Shown in pieces: positions 33,380 to 46,400 of a DNA stretch of 64,000 nt. The stretch is taken from assembly GCF_001540865.1 (NCBI RefSeq), contig NC_033638.1, forward strand, positions 1,023,127 through 1,087,126, in the 5' to 3' direction. Under the pieces are notes generated by a model that was given only the letters and a program-made list of their open reading frames with translations, was not told the DNA's origin and did not search any database. The first letter of the stretch is position 1. Each line of letters opens with the position of its first letter. This DNA comes from Ananas comosus (taxonomy: Eukaryota; Streptophyta; Magnoliopsida; Poales; Bromeliaceae). The translations under genes were made by a program, and so were the position numbers.

Positions 33380-33602
33380 TTTGGAGTACCGGTACTCGGC
33401 CTGAATACCGGTACTCGGTCCCTCAATCCGCAATCTCACGCGCTAGGTACCGATACCAGCCCGATGCAGTACCGGTACCTGAGCTCGATGCTGGTACTCA
33501 ACAACAGGTACCGGTACTCAGCATCAGATAGGCACAAATCCGAGAGCATCCAGTTCTGCAATCTCACTGGGGTACCGGTACTCCTCTCAGGTACCAATAT
33601 TC
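33380..33602. repeat. Cluster of GTACCGGTAC palindromes in the LTR
   Basis: Perfect GTACCGGTAC occurs at 33386, 33469, 33508 and 33572, with one-mismatch variants at 33405 and 33447. The palindrome is often extended by CTCGG or CTCAG. Related forms appear in the plus-strand LTRs at 54072-54265 and 58938-58969. Confidence 0.9.
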
Positions 33603-33782
33603 AACACTAAAATCCTGCACTTTACAGATTTTAGTGTTAGCTCTCCACTCTCGCACTGCGCTGAGTCCATTTTACGTTCATTTCGCGTCAAAACGACTCT
33701 GACTTGTCTCGACCAGACGTGTCGACAAGCCACAGATGCTGAAATCACACAGACCGTTAAACACCAGGGACACTACAAAACG

Positions 33783-34285
33783 AGGTTTATTTTATGCCCC
33801 GAAATGAATTCGGGATGGAAGATGATAAAAAAATTGATTTACCCGAAATAATATTTAAATTATAAAATAATTTTAAAATTTTTTAATATTATTTGAGTTT
33901 TAAATAATAGTTCTTTCTAAAAATGAATGTAATTTAAGAGATTATTTTTATGATACTTTTATTATTTTTAAATTTTTTATTACAATAATAAAAATTAATA
34001 ATATTTAACTTAAATTTTAATTGATGGGGCGGATTTAGGGCACTTGCAAAGGTAGATTTTTAGGTGGGACATATTGTGAGACATCTATTTCACCCAATCA
34101 CGGTAGCAGATTGGAAGGCGGGGTGGGTTCAGTGTTAGCGGGGCTGAGACCAATCGAGTCTCCCACCTCTAGATCTGCTTTGTCTGCATCCCTACCAATA
34201 ATACAATTAGTCCTAACGTAAATAAATAGTGACATAATGTCCATTGTAATCTAACGTGGCCTTTTTGCATAAGTTTCTCACGTAG
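33783..34285. other. Spacer between repeats
   Basis: AT-rich DNA flanked by GC-richer patches with tgccccgaaatgaattcggg and tgggttcagtgttagcgggg. It may be a hAT-type remnant, but no termini can be fixed. Confidence 0.4.
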
Positions 34286-34289
34286 TTTG

Positions 34290-34530
34290 AAATGGTACAA
34301 TTTTCATCTCCAAGATGCAACTTCTGTTTTATATTGTGCAACTTAATCTCAAATAGTTTTTAAATAGTACAACTTTCGTCTCAAAAGAATAACTTTTACC
34401 TCGAAGACTGAAACTTTTGCTTCAAAGAATACAACTTTCATCTTAAACAGTACAACTTTCAATTCAAAAATACAACTTTTATCTCAAACAGTGTAACTTT
34501 CGTCTAAAACAGTGCAATTTAATTTGTCTT
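34290..34530. repeat. Degenerate ACAACTTTCRTCTCAAA minisatellite
   Basis: A roughly 27-30-bp unit built on (g/t)acaactttcgtctcaaa is repeated about eight times with divergence. A related array occurs at 53560-53880. Confidence 0.75.
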
Positions 34531-34612
34531 CTTCTTTCTTCTCGATAGTTGGTATTCCGAAGTCCCAAATTTGATGCCCATTTGCTTCGTATTTTTAGAT
34601 AAATTTATTTCT

Positions 34613-34614
34613 TA

Positions 34615-34650
<36 letters not shown>
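34613..34650. repeat. (AAT)n microsatellite
   Basis: About 12 AAT units, immediately left of the hAT-type element. Confidence 0.95.
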
Positions 34651-34668
34651 CGAAGCAGACAATTTACT

Positions 34669-35488
34669 TAAAGCTGTCCAAAATATCCGATATACCATAC
34701 CCGATTCGGACCCTATTCGGACCCTACCCGAATACGAACCGGACACTATAAAAAATGGATAATATACAATTAAAAAAATGTATCCATTAAAGTTTTGGGT
34801 ATAGGTCCGGACACTTTATACCCATACCTGACTTGGACCCGACCAGAACCCGACCTTTTAATAGGTAGGGTTTGGAAGAGTTTTCAAATCCGGACCCGGA
34901 ACCAGACTCGGACCTGGACTCGGTGAAACACCCGATAATAAATAAAAAAAAAATCTGAAGTTGAGGAATCAATTTCAATAGAACTTATAAATAAAGGATC
35001 TCTGTATATTTTCATCCTAGTGAAAATTCCAGCTCTTTGTTTACTCACTTTTTATTTTTTTATTTTACTTATTTTTTGAATTCTAGCTGTTTATTGCTTG
35101 AATCTTTCTTTTGAATAAATTTTATTGGATTTGGTGCAACTAATTAGAACGTGAGTTTTTTATAGTGATAGATTTATAATTTGTCCGTAAACTGTTTAAT
35201 AAAATTTATAAAAAATATATGCATACGTGTACCCGTACCCGATCTAGACCCAATCTGTACTCGATCCATACCCGATTTTAAGCGAGTAGTATACGGATAG
35301 TTACTACCCTGACATGCTTAAGTAGACCCAATAGGTATATTATTAACTTAAGTACTCGGACTCGGACCGAAGACCCAATCCGAAGTTTAATGGGTAGGGT
35401 ATAGTTTTTTTTTCGTATCCATTTCTTTTTAGGGTATGGGTATAGTATATCAACTATCCAAACCCGATCCGGTCCATAGACACCTTTA
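34669..35488. mobile_element. hAT-type non-autonomous element (820 bp) with 8-bp TSD
   Basis: The left end taaagctgtccaaaat and the complemented right end taaaggtgtctatgga are terminal inverted repeats. The flanks aatttact (34661-34668) and agtttact (35489-35496) match at 7 of 8 positions. Sub-terminal regions are full of CCCGA, GGTAGGGT and CGGACC repeats on both sides of an AT-rich noncoding centre, as in the hAT-type elements at 8058 and 10101. Confidence 0.75.
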
Positions 35489-35496
35489 AGTTTACT

Positions 35497-36459
35497 ATCT
35501 CTCAAAAAAAAAAACTATTATTCTCTGTCTTCAAATTCCTTATTTTTTACTATAAATACATAAATTTTCTACTTGTGTAGCATAGTTTAACTATACTACA
35601 TTTTTAAGGGTATCCAAATGGGGCCTAATTGGGAAATGGGAACCCACTGAAGTCCTCCCCTTATTTTGGGGGGTTGTGGGGCCCACAAATTTTTTTAGAA
35701 TTTTTTTAGGATTAATTGCATAGTGCTTCCCAAACTTTCTATTTTGGTTCTTTTTTTTTGTAATTAAGTTTTCAAACCTCTTAATTTCATCGTGATAAAT
35801 AGCAACCGTTAAAAAATATTTTAGAATTAATGAAATTATCATGCCATCGCCTATTTAAATTTTTTTTGCATGTCAATTTTGATCCCTAAATTTTGCATAT
35901 TTTTTATTTTAGTCCCCAAAATGTATATAAATGGGCAGCCCTAAAGAAGGCCTTTCCTTATTTTAGAGGGTTGTAGACCCCACACAATTTTTTTAAGTAT
36001 TAATTTATATAATAATATAATATTTGGTAGCTGAGTCTTTTTACAGTATAAAAAATATCTATTTTGATTTTGAATGTCTTTTGATTAGTCTTATTTTTGT
36101 GCTTTTGATAACTACCTACTGATTTTTTCACTAATTTAAAATTTAGGAATCAAATACTTTATTAGTTATATGTTATTTGTAAATTCTACCTTACTGATAA
36201 TAGAAAAATATCATTTATTTTTCTTAATACTGTAATTAGCTTTTGTTTTATTTTAAACTGATATATTCATTTTACTTATTAAGTTTAAATATTTTTAGAA
36301 AAAAATATACTTGAAAAAAATATACTTTAATTTTATTTTATAATTTATTCTTTAATATTTAAACATTCGATACTGTGATAAATAATATTTAAAAATATTA
36401 GTGCATAATAGAAAAAAAAAATAATGTCAATAATTATAATAATTTATTGTTATATTGTC
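35497..36459. other. Spacer with an internal duplication
   Basis: The phrase ccttattttggggggttgtggggcccacaaatttttt (35660-35695) recurs in diverged form at 35956-35992, each preceded by atccaaatggggcc or ataaatgggcagcc. This shows a direct duplication of about 300 bp. The rest is AT-rich without genes. Confidence 0.6.
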
Positions 36460-36492
36460 TTCCCGCTGTATCGCACAAGGCCCCTTACCTAG
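36460..36492 (+). mobile_element. Helitron-like 3' terminus
   Basis: cccgctgtatcgcacaaggc then cccttacCTAG followed by T (CTAG at 36489-36492). The layout matches the ends at 4862 and 30302, but the hairpin is weaker. The AT-rich DNA to its left would be the body; its 5' end is not found. Confidence 0.45.
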
Positions 36493-37045
36493 TAAATTAT
36501 GATTATAGGTGATCTTGTGCTTACTAAGCACTGCATGCAACTCAACTACTGAGCCTTTTATCTAAGTTTCCACCATAGTTCATAACCTTTTTAATTTCTG
36601 CAATTGGGGTCCTCCCTATAAACCCCTCCTATAAGGGGGAAAAAGAAAAAGAAAAAAGAAAAAAAAACAATTGAATCAAAACAGAAATTGCCACATAACA
36701 AGATTCAGTACCAATATGAATAGAACAGATATTACCACCTAACAAGATTTAGTGCCAACATGGTAAACAGGGTTCGGCGCCGACATCGGTTTCGCCAGAG
36801 TTAACAATCCCTCTGACTGAAGGGACCTTGATTGAAACAGCTGATCCACATCAGAAGACCCAACTACAATGAATAAAAAGGTTTGACCCTAAAATGAAAC
36901 TCAGATAAAAGTTGGGGGGCAAATGGTGCAATTATCCTTACTTATCTGAACTCCATACCAACCTGGTTTTAAGCCTCTGCTGCAGGTGAGATGTTTGTAA
37001 CAGCAATACAAGCTGAGCTCGAAAAGATGCTTCATTATCTCTTTC
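36493..37045. other. Spacer downstream of the acyltransferase
   Basis: No gene. It contains a duplicated phrase (agattcagtaccaatatgaa and agatttagtgccaacatgg, 36701 and 36746) and a purine-rich run at 36637-36668. Confidence 0.5.
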
Positions 37046-37305
37046 GATGATGGGGCATCCAAATCTACGGCATGTACGCTTCATAGAAATCAATTTTTTA
37101 TGATTTTTCGATATTATTTACTTATTGCTTATGTGGTCTCAATTTTCAGTAGCTAATAATACAGAAGTGCAATTAAGACGACTTGATCACTAGCCTAATA
37201 ATGTCGAAAAATCACGAAATTTGTTTTCTAGGAAGCGCACATGCCGTAGATCGTGTTTAGTGGTGTCGATCGTCAATTCAGATGCCCCAAAATCGAAACT
37301 GACGT
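37046..37305. repeat. Fold-back inverted repeat near the acyltransferase 3' end
   Basis: Left arm 37046-37118 (ggggcatccaaatctacggc, catgtacgcttc, gatttttcgatattatt) pairs with right arm 37196-37305 (aataatgtcgaaaaatc, ggaagcgcacatgccgtaga, cagatgccccaaaatcg). The loop is about 77 bp and the right arm has an extra stretch of about 35 bp. The transcript of either strand could fold into a long imperfect hairpin. A MITE is the simplest explanation; small-RNA production is possible. Confidence 0.75.
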
Positions 37306-37469
37306 GAAAGTACCACTCGGAGCCTCTAAAAGTATTCTAACAGAATTCACAAAGATGCATACCTTGCAAGTCCTTCTAGTGCAGATAAATTGTAATCTAT
37401 TCTGATAAGTTGCTACTATACAATCATTTCCAGAAAAAAAAATTTGTCAATGATGGATTGTCGCCTTTA

Positions 37470-40400
37470 TCACAAAGATTTTAGATGGGAAAGAGACCGT
37501 CTCTCGGAAAGAGGAACCAAAATCTCATAGATATTACTAACAACCCCTTGATCGTACACGTTATTCTTAATGACCTCCTCCTCGCTCTGCTGCGGCGGGG
37601 CCCGGCGACAGCACACCTTCCATTTGCTCAGTGGAGACTTCCCATCTCTGTTCACCGCATGTGTGCTCGCCTTGAGAGCCACTGCACTTGCCTTCGCCTC
37701 ATTCAGCTTCTTCTTCCAGCTTATGTAGTCTTGCCACTTAAATGTCTTTTTTTAAAAAAAAAATCCGAGCATAAAAGAACCACTTAGCACAAAATCCAGA
37801 AAATATTCATCCAAATTTGTTATCAAAAATGCACTTTAAGCACATGAGGAACATAAAAACACGCACATATGTGTAGAGGGTCGGAGGAGCATAATACTTT
37901 CAGGGCCTGTCTGGATGCATGCATATTTTGTTCAACCTATATCTGTTATTTACTCGTGGGGCAAGTGATAATTGGTTACTGAGGATGACAAAAAACTATC
38001 TAAGAGGAGCCGAACATGTTAGATGAATCATCTTTCCATGGAATATGATGAATCACTTGTAGGTGTTATGCGTAGGGTCATCAAACACGAGCGAAATAGG
38101 GCCAGCTCAAGATTATTATATGTCAGCTCGTGACGAGCTGGAAAAGCCTAGCTCGTGATCATTATTGCAATATAACAAACTAGCTCATGTTCAGCTCGTT
38201 TGCTTGATTGATTAGTTTACCAAGCCAAACTAGCTTGCATATTTGCTCGAATTGTTTACAGCTCAAAATTTAAATCTCAAATTCATTAGAGGATTATTAT
38301 TTCTTTTCATGAAAAACTTAGTCTAGCATTAGATTACAACTTGCAGATGTTAATGAAAATCAAAATCAACCTACAGACGAATCAACAAATTAGCCAATAT
38401 AAGTGTAAAATATATGTATTCGAGCTATAACGAGCTGAGGACAAGCAAGCTGACCCTAGCTCGTACTCGGTTCGTTATTAAGTTGGAAAATCCAGCTTTG
38501 GTTGGCTCATTTATTTAAATGAGCAATTCGATGTTGAGCTTATTTCGAGCCAAACACGAGTTGGCTCGCGAACAGCTAGCTATGTCAGCCCTAGTTAGTA
38601 GTTACACGGTATCCGAAAAATCCATGCCCACCGAACTAAAATTGCACTCTTGAAGTTGCAAGAATAAAAGAAACTTTCTAGGGATAACTCATTCCGACAT
38701 CCACACAGGCCCTTTCTATTGACGATTTTCAACATCATCAGACAATTAAATATTGCATTTGAAAGACACGTGAGCAATGACGGGAAAAAGACAAACTGAA
38801 TATTACCTCATTGGTTGTTGTGTTTGTCAAGCAGAGATGCACATGGTATCCAAAAAAGCCCGCAAGTAGCATCGCGACTACGACTAAAAATACCGTAAGT
38901 AGTATTTGTGTGTTATAGGAACCCAGAAACCACTGCAAAATTAATCAACTACCATTCAACAATGAGAATCTTTGAAAAACCCATGATTTTAATTGACCTT
39001 TTCTCTACCTGTACAACATGTGGAAATAAGCCGGAGAATGAATTCTCGATACCATAATAAACTGAAAGGGTAGAGAGAGCGAGAGAGAGAGAAAGAGGCT
39101 TTTAAACAAATTAGAATAGATTGATAAAATGAGCCATCTTTCAAAAAGAATTTAACAGTTACCTGTCAAAATGTATATAACCTTGCGTTCTTTCAATTGA
39201 CCGGCAAGAATGAGCCCAAGGAAGATTGCTCCATACAAGCAAATTAGGATATGCCTGCCGGGCACCAAAGGAAAGGGAAGAAAGAATTATAGAGAGGCTC
39301 ATGAAGTTAGCAAAGCCAATAAATGTAGAACACGAAAAAAAAGAAAAATCTCTCTGTAGAAAAATATTTATAACAGTATCCATCTAGGTGCATCAAATGC
39401 TTTTACTAACTATAATTATTTTGTTTAACAATGATAATCGCTTCCAAGTCTCGAGTAGAAACTGCAAGGGCAGGCTCACAGAAGTAGGTAGACGTAACAA
39501 TGAACAGGAATTTTGGGCAGTGATTTTGGATATCTATATAACTCAAGGTTAAAATAGAAAGTTTAAATAATTAATTCTTTGAAATGAACAGGTATTTTCA
39601 GACATCACAAAATGGAATGACTGACAAATAAACTAGGAGATAGGAAGTAATACTTTTAGCTGTAGTTGACGTCAGAACGAGTAACCGGTACATTATACCA
39701 CTTTAAGCTGGTTCAAAACTGGAACAAAAATTGGCACTTGGTACTAGCTTTTTTTCTATATCAGTATCAATTTAAACTGGCGAGGGACACGTATATATAA
39801 ATCAATACAAATGAGTGTACGTGAATACCCTTGAAGGCCAATGTGCTTTTCTAAATAAGGGCTTATTTGGTCCAGTTGGATCTTGGGCAGAAATGTTTCT
39901 TAAGATTTGAGAAGAGCTGTTTAAAGAAACTACAACAGCTTTTTTTGTCTAAAGAAATTATCTACCAGCTTACAACTGCAACTAATTCCAGCAGTTTCAA
40001 ATTAGAGGTTTTGCTTTTAGGACCAATAGCTAACTTTCGCTTGCCCCTACAAACAGAAGCTCCAAAATATGCCTTTCTAGATATGACATTGCCGGCGAGA
40101 CCACTACGTAATTGTGGACTACATTTGGATATCTCCACAGAAGACAACTTAAGACAACTTAAGACCTTACCAAGGAAATTCAAGGAATTAAGCCCACAGC
40201 TAGAAGTGGACCTCCTTATCTTCAAATTAGTTGAGATGTAACAAAGGGAATAATTATCATTCTATTAATAATCGACCAATCCAACATTTTGTTGGGCAGG
40301 GATCGGGACTACATTTCATATTTAAAGGACACAGGAGTTACATAGAGGAACACATTGAAGAAAATATCACAGGGATAGTAGATTTAAAATTTAAAACTAA

Positions 40401-43400
40401 TTACGTAGCAACATTCATGCTAGTCATTTGAATCTCGTTATCTAAAAGTGGTAATAACTATCTAAGAAGATGCTATAAAAATTATATAACAACCTAAGCG
40501 CATTTTCAGTTGTTTGTGTCTAATGACATGCACTAATAAAGGTGTAAAAAACTACAAGGGAACTGCATTCCACCACTCTTACAAGAAAAGCATTTCTAAA
40601 GGCCATTGAAGAATGATCTAATTCATTAAAACTATAACGAAGTACAACAACATTTGAAGGATCTTAGGACTACTATAGCACAAATGCAGAAAAGGAAAAA
40701 AAAAATTATTAACAAAAAGGACGGATGAACAGTGCTTAGCAAATTGTTGATCTAGAGTGGACTATTTATTTACATATCCATTACAGTGTTACTACTTTTT
40801 TTTGTTACTAGAAAATAAACTAAGAATTAAGAGCATTAAAAAAAGGAAAAAAAATCAAATAGTACTCACCAAAGAAGAAAGGCAATGAAGTACCTGGTAT
40901 TTTTCTCTCCGATGCAATTATTCTGCAAACAATGAAAACACAGGAAATCATCCTAAACTTCAGAGACACTGCTAGAATTTGCATAGACTCCGTTAAAGAG
41001 AAATCACATGTACCATCCATCCACAGTGGTGGTCAAATCGAGCCACACATCTATCGCATATGCTACAGTGCTTAGATCTCGCAGGTCTGCAGATTAATGC
41101 AACACCAATCAAGGAGTGAAAAGCAGAGCAGTTGTGACACCATCTATGAAAGGTAGAAGGAGCATTTTACACTAGTACTCTTGTAAAATTTGAATTTTCA
41201 TGTGAAACCCTTGAAATGCAGTTACTTACGAAAATGCCTTTTCTAAAGGTCCTAAACTCATAAATGACCCAATTCATCCGAATAAGCGGGTTTTCTACTA
41301 GAAAAAGTTTTCTAGAGAGTGGCATTTTTGTAAGTCCAAGGATATATGATTACGAATTATCAAGGGCATATATGAAAATCAGAATTTCCAGGAATATATG
41401 TAAATAGATAATTTTAGAGGGTGTATGAGTGTGAATATCTCAAAGTTGAATGGACAATCGTGTATACTTTGTAATCTTGCAAGTCGAACATTCTTTCTCT
41501 GCATAAATGATGTTATCATACGGATAAGCAGCAAGATATTGAGAAACATTCTCGGCAGTCACAGTTCCAGGATCAGAAAAGCTAGTCAATAGGAAAAGCA
41601 CAACACCAACACCAACCGCCACCACACTAAAATACCTGCAATTTTCAGATTTAATGTTCAGGACGGGGCTGAGATAGAAAGCCCAATCATTACTGTTGTT
41701 GATAGTTACCTGTGAACTTCACCAATATAATGACCAGGTATATATCTGAATGATGACTTTGCAATAATAAAATATGTCATACCAATTATGGCCAGATATC
41801 CTAGCTGCATTCAAGATCATAACAGCCATCACTTCTTCATGACATTTGAACAAAGTTAGAAGAGAAAAGTAATTATAGCGTATAAATGGAGTATAACAGT
41901 AACACAACTTTTCAGAAATTGCAAGAGAGTAACTCGACATATACTTTCGATTCACAATTTGGCAGATACAAAAAAAGTATATGCATACATCATTAAGCTA
42001 TCTAGATCAACATCAAAACACTTGATCTTAAGTTGAATAAACCTATCCTCTGTTTTATAAGGTTGTCCGATTTTTACTGTTCATTTCTATGGCCGCTTTA
42101 TGCACTAGAAAATAATTTTCAAACACCGTAAATTGCAGTTCCTTGAGATTTCAAATACAACATATTGTTTTAGCGGCATAAATCATTACTTGGGTGCCCT
42201 ATCATTGAAAATGAGTCAAGCACTCCAGCTGCTAAACAGAGCAATCGTTAACTCATGTTAGAAAGCACGAGAAATGAACTAATCAAGTGATATGCAATGT
42301 GTATCAAGTTATAACAAAGGCATATTATTTAAATGTTGCTCATCTGTAAGCCATGAGTACGACTCTTGATAACAATTAAATGCTTTTGGGATCTCAAAGC
42401 CTGACCATGTGAGCTATGGAAGACTAAAATGACATATCACATGAACAGTAGATTAATGATGTCCTAAGGGCCATACTACTTCGAGGAAGACATAAAGCTT
42501 GCGATGCTTTACAATAGCAAAAATCTGAAATCATCTAATATACTTTTAAGGGTTATTTGCATACACGTCCCTGCAAATATAGTGAATTGCGGAAATATCC
42601 CTGCAAAACGAAAACTCCATAAGTTGTCCCTGCAAAAGTCGTAATTTATGCAGATATATCCCTCTGATTAACATCTGTTAGAGAACTGTTTATTTTTTAA
42701 CAGTTTTCATGTGAAATGACCATTTTGCCCTCACAAATATATCCCTCCAAAAGCATCTTCCCCTTCTCTTTCTCTTCCCCTTCCTCTTCGGGCCGCCGGA
42801 GCGGATGGCGGCGACGGCGCGGGTTGAGCTCGCCGGCGACGAAGGAGAGGGAAGAGAAAGAATGAGAGGAAGAAAAAAAGGGAAGAGGAAAAGGGAGAGG
42901 AAGAGGGAAGAGAAAGATGAAGAGGGAAAGGGTTCGTCGCCGCGCGCCGCCGCTGCATCTCCTCCTTCGCCGGCGACGAAGAAGAGGGAAGAGGAAGAGG
43001 AAGAGGAAAAGAAAAAGGGAGAGGAAGAAGAAGAGGGAGAGGGAGAGGGTTCGCCGTCGCCGTCGCATCTTCTCCCTCGCCGGCGATGAAGAAGAGGAAA
43101 GAGGAAGAGGGAGAGGAAGAAGAAGGGATAAAAGGGAAGAGGGAGAGGAAGAAGGAGGAAAAGAAAGAGAGAGGGTTCGCCGTCGCCGCCGTCGCTGCCG
43201 CCGCCGCCCTCGCCGGCGACGAAGAAGAGGGAAGAAGAAGAGGAGGAAGAAGAAGAAGGGTAGAATCGTAAATTTACGTTATAATTAACCATGGTTAAGT
43301 ACTTTAACCGTGGTTAACGAAAATTTTCTAACAGTCCTTAACGGCAGGGACATATCTGCATAACTTTAGACTTTTGCAGAGATAACTTATGGAGTTTTCG

Positions 43401-46400
43401 TTTTGCAGGAATATTTCTGCAATTCACTATGTTTGTAGGAACGTGTATGCAAATAACCCTACTTTTAAATTCATTTTCTTATCAATCCAAAAATTGTGTT
43501 ACTATGGAATTTGGGGTAATACATGATCCCAAATCCTTATTCTATGACACTTCTAAGTTTATTGAGAATACTGATAGAGATGCCATGGTGTGAACTAAGA
43601 ATACATTGAGCAAATTTGAGTTCATCAGAAAAGGCAACTACAAAGAACACAAAAGAAACAATAAAATCTCACAATATCTTCTCTTTTTTTTTTTTGCAAT
43701 CGATACTGATAAGCCAAGATCTTTTTAACAGGCTTAAAACTTTTAAACATTTTAATAACTAAAAATGATGTGCATCATCCTAATCAGCACATGATATAAT
43801 GTATACCTGATGTACTATGCTTATTAACAATATTCTTTGTAGTTGTTACTAAAAGCTTCAACGTCTATTTTACCATCTGAATTACCTCATTTAAATGTTA
43901 ATTTAACTATACTATAACCTAAAAGTGAGAAAAGCTAAAAGGTGGTTAGACATGAGCAACAACAACAAAACAAAACAAAAAAAAGAAACAAGAGTGCAAA
44001 GATAAAATTTATGAAATCAACGAGCAAAAGAATTAATAAACTAAAAAGAGTGAACAAGAATAGACCTGTAAGATTGGATTTGGCCGCTCACAACAATAGT
44101 GCTCAACAGTAAGAAAGCAATCTCTTCCTCTAGAACCAAATATTAACGCTACAAATCGTCTGAAATAGTATGAAAGTATCAGGGTGACAGCTAGAAAACA
44201 ACTATGACAAGGAGTATATGTAAAAGGATTAAATGCACTGGTACCCCCAAACTTTATCAAGACCCCCCCCCCCTCCCCGGAAGAGTCATACGATCAATCT
44301 CTCTTTAAAAGTCAGTTTAAGTGTGAGAAAATGTAGAGCGTCCTAATGGAAGAGAAGTTCCTTTGGTTTGTCGTGTGATTATCAAAGTCCAAAAGATAAA
44401 ATAAAATGAAAATTATTTACATAACAAGTACAATACTAAAAATGTTTTATCGCCCATATGCCGGGTAACTAGGAAACAACATATGCAAAATGTTTAGCCG
44501 ATTTTAGAAAGTTAAGGCAGATACACAAGGTTACTAGAAAAGATAGAATAAGAAATAACTATATCTTACACAACTTAGCTCTTGCATCCATGAAGAAAAA
44601 TTTGCATCAAAGCAGTTAAGTGAATGTGGTAGCGTGCAATGGAGATCACATAGTTTACCAGTAAGATAAACGATTTTCATCATCAAAAAGGTGCTTTAGA
44701 AGTAAGGGAAGAATAAAAGCGATATTAGAATAAATACTAAGAAATGATAAGATAATGCATGCTCTAACATTGCTCGAAGAAGAACTAAATGGAAAAAGAG
44801 GATCCATGCAACTAAAATCAGTGATAATAATGATTTAAGCCAGTAACGATTAAAAACTTGGCTATATCAACTTTATTCTTCAATTAGACTCGATCGAAGA
44901 TGAGCATTTCCATCATTGCTGGGTCAGTCAAAGATGAGCATTTCCATCAATTAGACTCGATTAATTGACAATTTTTGGTTGTGGCAAGCAAGAAAAGCAT
45001 GACCAACATACCCAAATTAGCCAAGGAGGAAAGAAACTTGGATTCAAGAACCACCAAGAAACCCATTTCTACATTAATTTGGATAAAAGAAACTAAAATT
45101 TTTGTACTGGGTCGGCCAAAGATGAGCACTTCCATCATTTTGACTCGATTAATCAGCAAAATTCAATCCTCACAACCAAAGAAGAGCACAACCAACATAC
45201 CCAAATTGAGGATGGAGATGAGATATTGAATTATGATCAACCAAATACAAGCATACCATCAATTAGACTCAATCAATCCACAAAATTCAACTTTAGCAAA
45301 CAAAAAAAGCACGATCAACATACCCAAATTGGGAAATTTCATTATAGGTCGATCAAACATAAGCATTTCCATCAATTAGACTCTATTAACACACAAAATT
45401 CGATCTTGATAACCCAATAAAAGCAAAACCAACATATCCAAATTGAGAGAGGAGATGAGATATAGGATTATGGGTCGATCAAGATAACTATTTCAATCAA
45501 TTAGACTCAACTTAAATATACAAAATTCAACTGCGGCAAATTCAACTGTGGCAACTAAGAAATTGCATCATGGATCGATCAAACACAAGCATTTCCATCA
45601 AGTAGAGTCAATTAACACAAAAATTTTGATCTTAAAAACCAAGAAAGCACAACCAACATATCCAAATTGAGAAATAAGACAAGATATTGGATTATGTATT
45701 GATCAAGCTAAGCGCTTCAACCAATTAGACTCAATTTAATATACAAAATTCGACTTCAGCAACCAAGAAATTGCGCTATCAGTTGATCAAACACTAGCAT
45801 TTCCATCAATCAGAGTCGATTAGCACACTAAATTCAATCTCAGTAACCCACTAAAAGCAAAACCAACATATCCAAATTTAGAAATGAGACAAGATATTGG
45901 ATTATGTGTTGATCAAGCTAAGCGCTTCAACCAATTAGACTCAGTTTAATATACAAAATTAGACTTCAGCAACCAAGAAATTGCGCTATCGGTTGATCAA
46001 ACACTAGCATTTCCATCAATTAGAGTCAATTAGCACACTAAATTCAATCTCGATAGCCCAGTAAAAGCAAAACCAACATATCCAAATTGAGAAAGGAGAC
46101 GAGATATTGGATTATGGGTTGATGAAGATAAGTATTTCAACCAATTAGACTCAATTCAACATACAAAATTCGACTTCGGCAACCAAGAAATTGCGCTATC
46201 GGTTGATCAAACACTAGAATTTCCATCAAATGGAGTCGATTAACCCACTAAATTCAATCTTCGTAACCAAGCACAAGCATTTCCATCAATCAGAGTCGAA
46301 ATTTGACTTCGGCAACCAAGAAATTGCGCTATCGGTTGATCAAACACTAGCATTTCCATCAAATAGAGTCGACTAACCCACTAAATTCGATCTTCGTAAC

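Larger units (their letters stand above)
30976..33777 (-). mobile_element. Solo long LTR (minus orientation) with 5-bp TSD AAACG
   Basis: On the minus strand it begins TGTAGTGTCCCTGG (33777) and ends CCGGGGTGTGACA (30976). The pentamer AAACG flanks it on both sides (30971-30975 and 33778-33782). After removing the nested Mutator-type element and its duplicated 9 bp, the LTR is about 2.17 kb. There are no internal domains, primer-binding site or partner LTR, so it arose by LTR-LTR recombination. It shares motifs with the minus-strand LTR at 5208-7191 and with the long plus-strand LTRs after 53880. The 5' part of the LTR (high coordinates) carries a cluster of GTACCGGTAC palindromes. Confidence 0.88.

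Noticed and set aside
39867..40241. 124-codon plus-strand frame in an acyltransferase intron
   Set aside because: No recognisable domain, weak start context, antisense to the gene, and next to MITE-like text. I could not find supporting evidence.
42690..43292. Long Ser/Pro/Phe-rich and Lys/Glu/Arg-rich frames on both strands
   Set aside because: Translation of a purine-rich tandem array in a Mutator-type element; no domain and all frames are open for the same compositional reason.
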